NCBI RefSeq assembly: GCF_009677585.1
Contig: NZ_WKYV01000010.1
Coordinates: 1 to 64,000, forward strand
Direction: 5' to 3'
DNA length: 64,000 bases
From: Lactonifactor sp. BIOML-A5
Lineage (GTDB): Bacteria > Bacillota > Clostridia > Lachnospirales > Lachnospiraceae
Both the position numbers and the translations under genes were made by a program. How positions within the stretch are numbered: the stretch's first letter is position 1; each line of letters opens with the position of its first letter. The notes under the pieces are model-generated. The model had not been told where the DNA came from and did not search any database. It saw nothing but the letters and a program-made list of their open reading frames with translations. This document shows positions 16,753-23,894 of the stretch, piece by piece.

Positions 16753-18279
16753 ATGGAGCTTAACCTGCAAATAATTGCCTCCGATATGAAAGATATTTGT
16801 CTGAAATCTCATTTCCTTACTTCCTACGATATACGCAATCTGCGTTATCCCTGCTTTTATCAGGAAGGAAGGCCCCTTGATCCTACTGTTTTATATCTTG
16901 TAACCCAAAAGCAAAACATGAAAAAACCTCCGGAAACCGGCATTCTGTCTTTTCTATTCCTGCAGCAGCCTCCGGATATTGTCTGTTCCTCCTGCAACTG
17001 CCTTATCATTCACCCAAACGTTCCGCCCGAAGAGCTGCTGGTCAGACTGCAGGAACTCTTCGCTTACTATCAGCAATGGGAAAACCAGCTGTACCTTGCC
17101 TCTATGAAACAATGCAGCCTCAGCGAATTCGGAAAACTCTCCCTGAAAATATTCGATAATCCCATTCAGTTCTATAACCAAAAAACATTAAACTGTGTAT
17201 TTGCTGTAGCGGATTCGTCGCGATATAACCTGCCTGACAGTTTTCCATCCGTGGATGAAAACGGCTATATGAGCATGGAGCATTTACTGAATTTAAAACT
17301 GGAAAATGTACTTGATACCCTGGCAGTCCGTCCCATGTACATCAAACGGGACACCCTTACTCTCCCTGCTATTATGCAGGATATTATCATTCAGCATTCC
17401 CATATTGGAAGGATCATTGTCCTTGAGGTGCACAAGCCGCTGGATGAAAGAGATATGGCACTTGTCATGGTACTCACAGAGCACATCCGGCAGTTTCTGC
17501 TGCATAATCCTGCGCTCTACGGTGCACATTCCCGATACATAGACCGTACGCTTTCCAGGCTTATCTGCGGGGAGCATGTTAAAGACGCCACTATTGTATC
17601 CGCGCTGCAGTTTCTTGAGTGGGAGCCGCAGCATGAATACTTTTGTCTCACTGCCAAACTGCCGGAATATGATCACAGCAGAAATTCACTGCACATGTTA
17701 GCGGTCACAATCAGCAGCATCACAAAAAGCAACTGTTTTTTAATCCATGAGGATTCTTTAATCTTCCTCTTCAATTTAACGGTATCAGGTTTGACAAGGG
17801 ACGAACATCTGAAAACACTGCTGCCTGTTCTTCGGGATAATCTTCTTAAGGCAGGCATCAGCACCCCGTTTAATGATTTCAAACAATTATATAATTACTA
17901 TAAGCAGGCTTCCATAGCCCTGCAGACAGGGGTGCAATCGGATCCTTCCTTCTGGTATTTCCGCTTTGAAAACTACGCTTTAAAATATATGGCGGCAAAG
18001 ATTTATCAAGATATGGAACCCACCGTACTCTGTCCGGAAGGTCTGGTTCAGTTAATAAAGTATGACCGCAAAAAGGACAACCACTATGTACATATATTAA
18101 AAACATATCTGGAATGCAATATGAATATCAGTGAAACAGCTAAACGACTGTACATGCACCGAAACACCCTACTATATAAGCTGGAACGCATAAAGGAAAT
18201 TCTGGGAGTTACTTTGGAGAAACACGAGACAAGGCTTTTGCTTATGCTGGCTCTGTATATCCTGGAAAATCCGGCATAG
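16753..18279 (+). CDS. PucR/CdaR-type transcription regulator
   Basis: 508 residues. A poorly conserved N-terminal sensory region is followed by a GGDEF-like middle part and a C-terminal PucR helix-turn-helix (HILKTYLECNMNISETAKRL, YMHRNTLLYKLERIKEILG). Regulators of this class activate catabolic genes. It is transcribed away from the URO-D-like gene with 161 bases between, and AAAGGAG precedes the ATG. A G/C-rich hairpin (GGGAAGGG...CCCCTTCCC, about 18289-18324) follows the stop and may end the transcript. Confidence 0.8.
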   Translation: MELNLQIIASDMKDICLKSHFLTSYDIRNLRYPCFYQEGRPLDPTVLYLVTQKQNMKKPPETGILSFLFLQQPPDIVCSSCNCLIIHPNVPPEELLVRLQELFAYYQQWENQLYLASMKQCSLSEFGKLSLKIFDNPIQFYNQKTLNCVFAVADSSRYNLPDSFPSVDENGYMSMEHLLNLKLENVLDTLAVRPMYIKRDTLTLPAIMQDIIIQHSHIGRIIVLEVHKPLDERDMALVMVLTEHIRQFLLHNPALYGAHSRYIDRTLSRLICGEHVKDATIVSALQFLEWEPQHEYFCLTAKLPEYDHSRNSLHMLAVTISSITKSNCFLIHEDSLIFLFNLTVSGLTRDEHLKTLLPVLRDNLLKAGISTPFNDFKQLYNYYKQASIALQTGVQSDPSFWYFRFENYALKYMAAKIYQDMEPTVLCPEGLVQLIKYDRKKDNHYVHILKTYLECNMNISETAKRLYMHRNTLLYKLERIKEILGVTLEKHETRLLLMLALYILENPA

Positions 18280-18342
18280 ATAAAAGAAAGGGAAGGGTGT
18301 GGCTCATCTGAGTCTCCCCTTCCCTATGCTGTCCTCCGGGCG

Positions 18343-18597
18343 TTAGCCCCGATACAGCGAATACTCCCCAAGAAATTCCGCCGCCTGCTCTGCCGTTTCA
18401 AACTCTCTTTGTTCCCCTGTAATGTACTGCACTGCGTCCTTCCACTCCCGCAAATCATATTCCCGCGCATCCAGCCCCCGGATCACATGCTGGATACAGG
18501 GCAGTTCCCAAGGCTGGTGCAAGTCTGACAGAAAGCCGCATCCCATTCTCCCTGCAATCACTTCCAAAAGCTCCTGTCTTCTTTCTTTTTTCTCCAT
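18343..18597 (-). CDS. Small hypothetical protein downstream of an HU-like gene
   Basis: 84 residues, soluble, acidic C-terminus (FETAEQAAEFLGEYSLYRG). The start ATG 18597 follows GGGAGGAAGG; a longer frame to 18615 lacks a site. It lies 19 bases downstream of the HU-like gene on the same strand and is probably cotranscribed. The family is not recognised. Confidence 0.6.
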   Translation of the reverse strand: MEKKERRQELLEVIAGRMGCGFLSDLHQPWELPCIQHVIRGLDAREYDLREWKDAVQYITGEQREFETAEQAAEFLGEYSLYRG

Positions 18598-18616
18598 TAT
18601 CCTTCCTCCCGGCAAA

Positions 18617-18907
18617 TCATTTTTCTTTTGGCAGCTGTATCTTTAACCGCTGTTTCATCCCGCTGTTCTCCCTGAAAACAACTTTATAGCGGCTGTCTTT
18701 GGGTGTCCTGGGGGAACCCTCCGCCACAGCCCCGGTGCGCAGTTTTACACTGAACACACCGAATTCCGTCCCCAGATCTACCTTATGTCCCCGGGCCAGC
18801 TCCTCCACAATTTCACTTAAAAATAAAGCAATGATCTGCTCCGTCTGTTCTCTCCCGCATCCGGTTTTCCGGCTGCATACTTCTAACAAATTGTCCAAGA
18901 ATATCAC
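18617..18907 (-). CDS. HU/IHF-like DNA-binding protein
   Basis: 96 residues that align by eye to the HU/IHF fold: helical N-terminus (EQTEQIIALFLSEIVEELARG), then HKVDLGTEFGVFSVKLR, equivalent to the VxLxGFGxF turn, and a basic arm region ending RYKVVFREN and KIQLPKEK. The arm proline-containing RNP motif is degenerate, and the N-terminal extension MIFLDNLLEVCSRKTGCG replaces the usual MNKxELI. It is likely a divergent nucleoid-type or accessory recombination protein; the nearby recombinase switch makes the latter worth noting. Confidence 0.6.
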   Translation of the reverse strand: MIFLDNLLEVCSRKTGCGREQTEQIIALFLSEIVEELARGHKVDLGTEFGVFSVKLRTGAVAEGSPRTPKDSRYKVVFRENSGMKQRLKIQLPKEK

Positions 18908-19048
18908 TTCCTAACTCTTTTTTGCTGCTTTCCTCTGGTTATGTTATGATGTCTGTTGCCAGACAGTTATTAACTCATTCTGCAAAACACCCATCCGGGG
19001 AATACTAATCTTATAAACCCAGCTTATCAAATCAACGGAGGTGACCCT

Positions 19049-20500
19049 TTGCAGTCAAAACTACATGCATACGAGATTGTCTATACAATCCTAAAAGAGC
19101 AGATTCTAAACAGTCAGCTGGAATACGGCAGCCAGCTGCCTTCAGTCCGCCAGCTTGCCCAACAGCACCGCGTGGGCACAAAAACCATAAAAACCGTCCT
19201 GAAGCTTCTTCAGAGGGATGGCCTGATCCGTACCCGGGAGAGACAGCGGGCTGTGGTTATCTACCAGGCGCCGTTTCTAAAAAAGGAAAATGCCTCTGTC
19301 CGATCCATTGTCAGAAAGCGCACGGCCATCTTAGACATCTACCGGACTATGGAACTCCTCATGCCTGAAATCCTCGCTTTCTGCGCCAAATCAGTCAGCG
19401 TATATGAACTGCCGAGCTATGAAAAGGCTGTGAAATGGATCAAACGGCCCAGACTCACCGGGAGCTGGCAGCTCTGCTCAAATATAATACATGACGTACT
19501 TCTCTCCTCCGGCAACTTTCTTATCAGCAGCTTTTACGCATCCCTGGAGATCTACGCGGAAGTACCCTTTCTGGCAGAATACCAGCGCCTCATTACCGGC
19601 TATACTCCATATACCGAATTACACCACGCGGACTGGCTCTTAGATTGTCTGCAGTCCGACAGTTATACGGTACAGCGCAGCTTTGCCGCCCACTACCGCG
19701 CGGTCCTTCAAACTGCGGAAAAATCCTTTGACCTGCTGACGGCTCTGCATCCGGATGTCAGAGATGACGGGGAGCCTGCCTTCAACTGGAACGCAGGATG
19801 GGGATGGGATTCTCTCTATAAAAAAATCGGCAGGGATCTGGTAGAAAAAATCGGCACCGGCATATATTCTCCGGGAACGCTGCTTCCATCCCAGTCCAGT
19901 CTGGGAAAAGAATACCAGGTGTCCTTATCTACCATACGTAAAGCACTGAAGGTCCTTCAGTCCCTGGGGTTTATCGAGACCATCAACGGCAGGGGAAGTG
20001 TGGTGCTCCCCCACGAAAAATGGCGAATCCACCAAAGGTCCCGGCATCCAAACCACCGGCAGGATACCTTTATGTTTTTATGCGGCCTGCAGCTCATCAC
20101 CTTCCTCATCCGCCCTGTCGCTGCATTGGTCATTGACCGGCAGGACACAGCGCTGGAGCAGGAACTGCAGGACCGTTTCGCCCGCTCTCCCAAGAGCTGT
20201 CTGAAGGAATGGATGGACTGCCTGCTGCCCCGCGTGCCTTTGTACCCGCTGAAAGTGATTTTAGGAGAAGTCACAGACATCTTAAATTGGGGGTATTTTT
20301 ATTCCTTTTACACCAGTACCAGTCCAAGTATGCAGAAATTAAACAAACTGGGGGAACACGCATTTCTCTCTCTGCAAAAGGGAGATCGGGAGGGCTGCCT
20401 CAGGGATCTCAACGAGGGATATATGTACCTGTTTCAAACCATTCACAGCTCCTGCATCCAAAGAGGAGAATCCGGGGCCGGACTGCTGAAGGTTCCCTAA
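19049..20500 (+). CDS. Two-headed GntR-family transcription regulator
   Basis: 483 residues with two GntR winged helices: residues about 5-75 (EQILNSQLEYGSQLPSVRQL, AQQHRVGTKTIKTVLKLLQRDG) and about 255-330 (KIGTGIYSPGTLLPSQSSLG, KEYQVSLSTIRKALKVLQSLG). Each is followed by an all-helical region of about 150 residues without known effector motifs. Most GntR proteins have a single HTH and dimerise; here one chain may provide both. Start TTG at 19049 follows CGGAGGTGA at good spacing. Function unknown; neighbours include the HU-like gene (divergent) and the phase-variable HA-domain gene (convergent, 3-base gap). Confidence 0.8.
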   Translation: MQSKLHAYEIVYTILKEQILNSQLEYGSQLPSVRQLAQQHRVGTKTIKTVLKLLQRDGLIRTRERQRAVVIYQAPFLKKENASVRSIVRKRTAILDIYRTMELLMPEILAFCAKSVSVYELPSYEKAVKWIKRPRLTGSWQLCSNIIHDVLLSSGNFLISSFYASLEIYAEVPFLAEYQRLITGYTPYTELHHADWLLDCLQSDSYTVQRSFAAHYRAVLQTAEKSFDLLTALHPDVRDDGEPAFNWNAGWGWDSLYKKIGRDLVEKIGTGIYSPGTLLPSQSSLGKEYQVSLSTIRKALKVLQSLGFIETINGRGSVVLPHEKWRIHQRSRHPNHRQDTFMFLCGLQLITFLIRPVAALVIDRQDTALEQELQDRFARSPKSCLKEWMDCLLPRVPLYPLKVILGEVTDILNWGYFYSFYTSTSPSMQKLNKLGEHAFLSLQKGDREGCLRDLNEGYMYLFQTIHSSCIQRGESGAGLLKVP

Positions 20501-20503
20501 AAG

Positions 20504-21406
20504 CTATAAGGGCGTCTTCGTACTGCCAAAGGGATAGATTCCCAGACCCTCCAACCGCATTTTTCTGTCCTCTGCCACCTTTCCCCTGGTAAGCGCCGTC
20601 CTCTGAAGAGAAATCCAGTTTCCCATGCTGCGCCCGTCCGGCGCCTTCACGGAGGGTCTCAGGGGCAGACAGCCATACTGGTTTTTATACTCCTCGATCC
20701 ACCGGACCATGGCATTCCACTTTTCCTCCCTCACCCGGTCAAGCCCCCAAACCATGGAAATCTGTTCCAGGGCTTTTACCTGCTCCCGGGACAGCGGCCT
20801 GCGGCCATTAGCGCCCCAATACCGCTCCCGCTGTACAAAGATCCAGCTCCCCAGCCGGTCCCCGTCTGCAGTTTGATAGGAAGCCGGAACCAATAGGTTC
20901 CCGTGTTTCTGGTAATACATCTCTGCCAGCCGGAGCCAGTCCTTCCAGTCTTTTCGCTCATAAAAGCTCCAGATCATGTCAAAACGCTCCAGATCCCGTA
21001 TCTGCTTCTCTGCCAGATAACCTCCCTTGTACTTTTTCCGCTGTTCTTTGATCCAATAGCCCAGCTGACATCCGTTTTTAGCAGTATAATCTGTGGGCAC
21101 ATCCAGGTCCCCATATTCCTGATGATATTCCTGCACCATAGCCATCCAGGTCTCCCACGAGAGCCGCTTCTCCAGCTTCCACACCATGCCGATGCGTTCC
21201 AGCGCAAGGCAGCGTTCCCGGTCCAGGGAGGACGGAATCACTCCATTATGCATGGCTCTCTGCCGTTCAATCCAGCGTCCCAGGCGATACCCGTCTGCCG
21301 TCACATAGTCGTGGGGAACCAGCAGATTCCCAAAAGTATCCGCATACGCCCTGGCATTCTGATACCATTCTTCCCACTGTTGTCTTCGATACGTTCTCTC
21401 TCCCAT
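20504..21406 (-). CDS. Helicase-associated (HA) domain repeat protein
   Basis: 300 residues built of four tandem helicase-associated domains, each with the pattern W..W...A..Y...GNLLVP..Y...DG..LG.WI..QR......L...R...LE.IGMVW. Such domains (PF03457 type) occur in arrays attached to DEAD-like helicases in bacteria and are thought to bind nucleic acid; here no helicase is fused. An AT-rich upstream region contains an inverted-repeat-bounded promoter pointing into this gene (see 21494-21780) and a 34-codon leader ORF that ends 6 bases before the ATG. Expression is therefore probably phase-variable. Biological role unknown. Confidence 0.8.
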   Translation of the reverse strand: MGERTYRRQQWEEWYQNARAYADTFGNLLVPHDYVTADGYRLGRWIERQRAMHNGVIPSSLDRERCLALERIGMVWKLEKRLSWETWMAMVQEYHQEYGDLDVPTDYTAKNGCQLGYWIKEQRKKYKGGYLAEKQIRDLERFDMIWSFYERKDWKDWLRLAEMYYQKHGNLLVPASYQTADGDRLGSWIFVQRERYWGANGRRPLSREQVKALEQISMVWGLDRVREEKWNAMVRWIEEYKNQYGCLPLRPSVKAPDGRSMGNWISLQRTALTRGKVAEDRKMRLEGLGIYPFGSTKTPL

Positions 21407-21411
21407 ATCTG

Positions 21412-21516
21412 TTACCGCATCCTAATCCGCTTGCCGTATTTCTCCCCCAGCCAATGCCGGAGGGCTTGACTGCCGTTTACTCCTTCAGGTATTACATAAT
21501 ATTCATTATGTGACAT
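21412..21516 (-). CDS. 34-residue leader ORF at the switch boundary
   Basis: A short frame starts MSHNEYYVIPEG and ends GEKYGKRIRMR, with its stop 6 bases before the HA-domain ATG, so it could couple translation. Its start codon straddles the edge of the left 21-bp inverted repeat: the G is inside the repeat, the AT outside on the invertible side. Inversion would change ATG to AGG. No clear ribosome site precedes it. It may be a real leader peptide or a chance frame. Confidence 0.4.
   Translation of the reverse strand: MSHNEYYVIPEGVNGSQALRHWLGEKYGKRIRMR
21494..21514. repeat. Left inverted repeat of putative invertible element
   Basis: 21-bp sequence with inner symmetry: arms ACATAAT and ATTATGT around ATTC, then GAC. 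Its exact reverse complement lies at 21760-21780. The two-arm-plus-spacer form is what tyrosine recombinases bind as core sites. A degenerate third site (ACATAAATATTGTGTCAC) lies at 21531-21548. Confidence 0.85.
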
Positions 21517-21568
21517 TCTTGCCGGCTAGTACATAAATATTGTGTCACATATGAATAATTCATACTAT

Positions 21569-21597
21569 ATAATAGCACCAAACGTCTTTTTTCTCAA
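21569..21597 (-). promoter_or_regulatory. Promoter inside the invertible element
   Basis: Minus strand: TTGAGA, 17-base spacer, TATTATATAG. It would direct transcription through the left repeat into the leader ORF and HA-domain gene. Confidence 0.65.
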
Positions 21598-21624
21598 GGG
21601 AAAATAGGCGTTTCAGGGCGTTTT

Positions 21625-21697
21625 TTAAAAAAAGGCAGCAAAAACAAGCCGATGGTGAAGCATGCTTCTGTCGGCTTTGTTTCTGCGCCTTTTTTAC
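21625..21697. terminator. Bidirectional terminator hairpin inside the invertible element
   Basis: Long imperfect stem centred on GAAGCATGCTTC (21657-21668): AAAAGGCAGCAAAAACAAGC pairs with GGCTTTGTTTCTGCGCCTTT, with T-runs on both strands. It isolates the internal promoter from recombinase transcripts in the current orientation. Confidence 0.7.
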
Positions 21698-21759
21698 TAT
21701 TTTCCGACATATGAGCAAAAGTATCCGGGCCCTTTTGCCTGGCTCATACACCCCAATAG

Positions 21760-21780
21760 GTCACATAATGAATATTATGT
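21760..21780. repeat. Right inverted repeat of putative invertible element
   Basis: Exact reverse complement of 21494-21514. It overlaps the last bases (TAA stop) of the tyrosine recombinase gene. Confidence 0.85.
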
Positions 21781-22611
21781 TGTGAGCAGTATCTTTTGTA
21801 CCTGTTCCATACGGCTGATATGCTGATCCCCGGTCTCCATGGTGTAGATTCTTGTGGTATTTATGCTGCTGTGTCCAAGCAGATCCGCCAGACGAACGAT
21901 GTCTTTTTCTATGCTGTAGAAGACTCTTGCAAAAAGGTGCCTGAGATTATGGGGGAAGACCTTTTCCGGCGCCACCTCCGCTGTTCTGCACAATTCTTTC
22001 ATCTTTCTCCAGATATAACTCCTGTCCAGGGGTTTTTTATTTTTCCCTAAAAATACCGGACCGCTTTGAAGACCTGTTTTTTTCATATACTCCTTGAGCA
22101 GCTTTTGCAGAGGTCCCGGAATAAAAATGATCCGTGTCTTATTCTTGCAGTTTACCGCTGCTTTTCCCTGGTACACTGCTTCTGCCGTGATATACTGCAG
22201 CTCCGAGACACGGATTCCCGTCCCGCAGATTGTCTGCAGTACATAGGAAGTCTGGGTGCCCGCTGCCGCCTGTACCAGACGCTTATATTCCTGGCGGGTA
22301 AGTTCCTTTTCCTCCCGGCAGAAAATCTGCCTCTGGATCTTCAGAAGTCTGACACAGCATTTCTGCATGCCGAAAAACCGCAGAAATCCGTTTACTGCCA
22401 CGAGCATAGAATTCACACTTACCGGGGCATAGTTCTGCGCCAGATATTCTTTGTAGGCAATGGTCTCTTCCTTGCTGACGGTACGATCCTCCAGAAATGC
22501 GAGAAAATGTCGGATATCCCGCATATACTTTTCAAGAGTTGCCTGACTTTTCTCCTCTTGTCTCAGGCATTTCTCATACACAGATAATTCATGATTTGTG
22601 ATACGCTGCAT
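21775..22611 (-). CDS. Tyrosine site-specific recombinase (likely invertase of the adjacent switch)
   Basis: 278 residues, the size of XerC/D-like invertases. An N-terminal SAM-like core-binding domain (1-95) is followed by a complete catalytic domain: R134 (GTGIRVSEL), K157, H221-x-x-R224 (HNLRHLF), H247 (LLGHSS) and nucleophile Y256 (TRIYTME). There is no arm-binding domain, unlike phage or ICE integrases. Its stop codon lies in one inverted repeat of a promoter-bearing segment, which argues that it catalyses inversion of that segment. Upstream, ACATATTAT...ATAATATGT (about 22637-22671) is a related inverted repeat that may autoregulate it. Confidence 0.9.
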   Translation of the reverse strand: MQRITNHELSVYEKCLRQEEKSQATLEKYMRDIRHFLAFLEDRTVSKEETIAYKEYLAQNYAPVSVNSMLVAVNGFLRFFGMQKCCVRLLKIQRQIFCREEKELTRQEYKRLVQAAAGTQTSYVLQTICGTGIRVSELQYITAEAVYQGKAAVNCKNKTRIIFIPGPLQKLLKEYMKKTGLQSGPVFLGKNKKPLDRSYIWRKMKELCRTAEVAPEKVFPHNLRHLFARVFYSIEKDIVRLADLLGHSSINTTRIYTMETGDQHISRMEQVQKILLTT

Positions 22612-22636
22612 GTATATTCCTCCAAAATCTATTTTT

Positions 22637-22671
22637 ACATATTATCATTTCCGACACATGCAATAATATGT
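22637..22671. repeat. Inverted repeat upstream of the recombinase gene
   Basis: ACATATTAT and ATAATATGT separated by 17 bases, similar in composition to the arms of the switch repeats. A possible recombinase binding or autoregulatory site. The rest of 22672-22835 holds no gene that I can support. Confidence 0.45.
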
Positions 22672-22835
22672 AACTATATAAAATCAAATCCAGCCGGAGG
22701 TATGAGCTGACGCGGAGTATATCGTTCATATCCTGGTCATGGGATTTTATACTAGATATTGTAAAAAATTCCATACTGTAAAATCAACGCCGATCTGTGA
22801 CCCTGGGCATAAAGGTGAGGCGGCTGCAGACATGA

Positions 22836-22864
22836 GAAAAGACACCTCATATCTGAAGTGTCCT
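22836..22864 (-). terminator. Terminator of the second LysR gene
   Basis: On the minus strand GACACTTCAGATATGAGGTGTC followed by TTTTCT... (stem GACAC-TTC/GAG-GTGTC), about 45 bases past the stop of the LysR gene. Confidence 0.65.
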
Positions 22865-22906
22865 TTCATCCTCTGTAGTAAAGGGGCGTTCCATATTTCC
22901 GAAAAC

Positions 22907-23773
22907 TTAGCGATATTGCAGATAGTCTAAAAACCGTTTCACTGAGAGAGAAGCTTTTTTCTTACTCCGAAGAGCAATGCCTATTTTTCGGTATGCGGGA
23001 ACATCTAATTCTTTTGCGATAATCCGATATGGAACACGCTTTAGAATCAATTCCGGTAAGATACTGATGCCAAGACCGCTTTCCACCATTGACATAATCG
23101 CGTAGTCATCCCATGTGGTAAAATGTACTTTAGGTGTCAAGTTACAGCGTTCAAATATTTCTGAGACCTCAGCTTTGGCGCCCTTTTCCAAGAGCATAAA
23201 CGGTTCGTCACAGAGGGCCACAACCGGAAACTTCTCAAGGTGTGCCAACGGGTGATGTTCCGGCAATATGGCGAGCAGTCTGTCCTGCTCTAAAAAAATC
23301 GTTTCAAATTCAGGGCAGGTTGGCAAACGCAGGAAGCCGCAGTCCACACGTCCGTTCAATATCCATTCTTCAATTTCCGTATAGTCTCCAAGCAGCAGCT
23401 CATAATCAATGTTCGGGTACACCTTTTGAAATTCTCTGATAATTTTCGGAAGCCAGTGTGCGGCCACACTGGAAAGCGTACCGATACGGATAAGTCCCGA
23501 TTGCAGACCGTTCAGTTCATTCACTTCCATTTGCAGCTTCTCATATTCCCTGCAGACATTTTCTGCATGAGGAAGCAGCTTCATACCGTCGCTGGTCAGC
23601 TTTACACCGGATTTTCCTCTCTCCAGCAAAACGAGTTTCCACTCCTTTTCCAAGTCATTAATCATACGGCTAATGCCAGATTGAGAATAGTTCAAACGCT
23701 CAGCAGCTTTTGTAAAACTGCCGTATTCAACGGTTTTAACAAACGCCATGTATTTTTGAATATTCATATCCAT
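22907..23773 (-). CDS. LysR-family transcription regulator
   Basis: 288 residues. Canonical N-terminal HTH (MAFVKTVEYGSFTKAAERLN, YSQSGISRMINDLEKEW) and a substrate-binding-like effector domain (GLIRIGTLSSVAAHWLPKII, ESGLGISILPELIL). It is the CysL/YeiE-like form with 'SSVAAHWLP'. I chose ATG 23773 as it gives the usual short N-terminus; the frame is open to 23827. It is divergent from proB with 121 bases between the starts, so it may regulate that gene. Confidence 0.85.
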   Translation of the reverse strand: MDMNIQKYMAFVKTVEYGSFTKAAERLNYSQSGISRMINDLEKEWKLVLLERGKSGVKLTSDGMKLLPHAENVCREYEKLQMEVNELNGLQSGLIRIGTLSSVAAHWLPKIIREFQKVYPNIDYELLLGDYTEIEEWILNGRVDCGFLRLPTCPEFETIFLEQDRLLAILPEHHPLAHLEKFPVVALCDEPFMLLEKGAKAEVSEIFERCNLTPKVHFTTWDDYAIMSMVESGLGISILPELILKRVPYRIIAKELDVPAYRKIGIALRSKKKASLSVKRFLDYLQYR

Positions 23774-23894
23774 ATGTATCACCCTGTTTTTAATATCTGG
23801 TTTTATTATGATTCCCATGCTAAACATTCGCTTTTGTAATTATATGATAAATGGTAGACTGTAAACAAAATAAAGTCAAGCAGGAGTGTGTGAT

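Larger units (their letters stand above)
21494..21780. mobile_element. Putative invertible promoter element (phase-variation switch)
   Basis: 287-bp segment bounded by perfect 21-bp inverted repeats and adjacent to a complete tyrosine recombinase gene. Inside are a sigma-A-like promoter on the minus strand (TTGAGA 21592-21597, 17-base spacer, TATTAT 21569-21574) and a long bidirectional terminator hairpin (21625-21697). In the present orientation the promoter points out of the left repeat toward the HA-domain gene (ON). Inversion would turn it toward the 3' end of the recombinase and place the hairpin on the HA-gene side (OFF). The right repeat covers the recombinase stop codon without altering the protein upon inversion. 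Confidence 0.75.

Noticed and set aside
21494..21780. Considered whether the inverted repeats are insertion-sequence ends
   Set aside because: The 287-bp segment has no transposase and no target duplication, whereas promoter, terminator and adjacent invertase fit a switch better.
22589..22774. Small frame upstream of the tyrosine recombinase
   Set aside because: Overlaps the recombinase start and the promoter region; no conserved features.
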